Source of the DNA: Apiospora phragmitis
Taxonomy: Eukaryota > Ascomycota > Sordariomycetes > Amphisphaeriales > Apiosporaceae
Assembly (NCBI GenBank): GCA_038363925.1
Contig: JAQQWL010000006.1
Location: 5,250,501 to 5,314,500 of the forward strand
Reading direction: 5' to 3'
Length of the DNA: 64,000 nt
How positions within the stretch are numbered: the first letter of the stretch is position 1; every line of letters starts with the position of its first letter. Of the stretch, positions 62,801-64,000 are shown one piece after another. A program made the position numbers and the translations under genes. Under the pieces are notes generated by a model. That model saw nothing but the letters and a program-made list of their open reading frames with translations, did not search any database and had not been told where the DNA came from.

Positions 62801-64000
62801 TTAAAAAACGCCGGCCATAATAATATCGACCTTATTATTCTTAACGAAATCTAGAAATTCTATTTCTAATACTAAGCGCATAATCCGGTACTATAAAAAT
62901 TTAAATTCTCGCTATAAAATAAATACGATTTTAATTATAAAATTATTATAAATATTATCTATATTAACGGATAAAACGTACTTTATATAATTAATTCGAA
63001 TACATCCTTTTAAATAACTATATTCCTATATTCGCTTAACGTACGAAATACTTAAAATACCCTTTATAAATGCTAAATATATATATACTAAAAACCCCTT
63101 AATTATATCTCGTACGATCCGGGTACGCACTTTTAAGGAAAGTTTCACGACCACGTATAAATAATAAGAATTACTTATAAATAAATACTTATTAAAGCTT
63201 ATTAAATAATAAATAAGGTTGAATAAACGCACGTTCCGTTATGCAGGGCTTTCGATATTTTATAAAAAAATTTCGGTTATTATATAAATATTAAAATAAT
63301 ACTTTAAATAATAATTAAAGCTTTAAACAATACGGCTAGCCTTAACGGCTTAATAATTACCTTACTCGTATTCGGAGTAAGCTAGTTGACGGTGCTACGG
63401 TCACCCCATGCAACGGCGACCCCTAAATTTAAATAGCCCCTGACAGTACCACATATAAATCAGTATATAAACCAGTCAGCTTTTAATTTATAATTAATTA
63501 AATAATATTATCGTCTTCTTTTTATTTTCCTTTTTCCGATAGGCTGTAAACTTAACGAGTTAATATTATAACGCGCGATTTAAAATATTATAAATAGCTC
63601 GTTAATAAAATAAGCCGCCGAGAAGCATAATATCCCTGGAATAATTCTAAGGGCTCGGATTTACGGCTGTAAAACAATAAAATAACGGAATAAATCCTTC
63701 TAAGCCTTAATAATAGCGGAAGAGTTTTAAATCGTAACTTAATACCTTACGTAATATAATCTAAGCTACTTACCGGCGTACGTTATTTTCTAGATATTTA
63801 CTTAACAGATTCTTTAAATTAACGGGATTAATATAATACTCGGTAAGTACTAGGTTAAAAGATTTATTACTCGCTATTCATTTATTAGTATTATTTTTTC
63901 TAAAAGGATAAATTTCTTAAGGCTTAACGTAACTTTTATAAAAAAAATTATCGAGTTTTTCGAGCGGCTTAACAATCCTATTTTAGAATCGATCCTTCCG
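59800..64000. repeat. AT-rich RIP-mutated block 3, runs off the window
   Basis: About 4.2 kb with CpA/TpG depletion and TpA excess, no intact frame over 70 codons with meaning, and stops throughout. It keeps more C and G in other contexts than block 1 (for example 60180-60300 and 60890-61110), so mutation seems milder. A less affected island with ordinary CpA lies at about 63380-63470. The elements inside cannot be identified by eye. Confidence 0.85.

Noticed and set aside
62640..63240. Possible remnant of a LINE endonuclease in block 3
   Set aside because: A short NIDLIILNEI-like reading is suggestive, but the rest could not be followed through the mutations, so it is not supportable.

Overview
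The window looks like a chromosome piece from a filamentous ascomycete, probably a Sordariomycete. Genes have short GT-AG introns of about 50-110 bases with CTAAC/CTGAC-like branch sites. Moderately GC-rich gene segments alternate abruptly with very AT-rich blocks in which CpA and TpG are almost absent and TpA dominates. That is the footprint of repeat-induced point mutation (RIP) on transposons. No tRNA, rRNA or CRISPR was found.

Left gene segment (about 0.5-19 kb, interrupted by an AT block at about 2.65-6.1 kb): a secreted LPMO-like protein (+); a short-chain dehydrogenase (+); a four-TM membrane protein (-); a seven-exon TRI12-type MFS transporter (-); a C2H2 zinc-finger protein (+) between GGACGG-type minisatellites; a glutathione S-transferase (-) with one extra G in a G run; mitochondrial acyl carrier protein (-); and the complex I TYKY/NDUFS8 subunit (-). 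The last two are both complex I components and sit next to each other on one strand. From 19 to 22.8 kb I see no gene.

The AT block at 22.8-31.8 kb holds an inverted repeat with arms of about 1.8 kb, a third partial copy of the same unit, and a solo LTR of 661 bp inside one arm. The LTR has TG...CA ends and a perfect 5-bp target duplication. Two more fragments of this LTR lie at 4.4 and 25.4 kb.

Right gene segment (about 33.7-59.7 kb): secreted GH3 beta-glucosidase (+), an unrecognised Gly/Pro-rich protein (-), a CCCH zinc-finger protein (-), a GH76 (DFG5/DCW1-like) endo-mannanase (-), a small cysteine-rich secreted protein (-), a BCS1-like AAA ATPase (-), an alpha/beta hydrolase (-) and a broken gene at the edge of the last AT block (59.8-64 kb). 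Every recognisable enzyme or domain gene here is split by single-base indels, mostly loss of one base in a short homopolymer, without nonsense substitutions in the domains. This suggests residual consensus errors or very recent decay. Two short inverted-repeat DNA elements (2.56-2.82 and 45.97-46.42 kb) complete the mobile content.

Functionally the window mixes housekeeping mitochondrial genes with accessory secreted and efflux functions (polysaccharide oxidation, beta-glucoside and mannan hydrolysis, transport, conjugation), in a landscape shaped by RIP.
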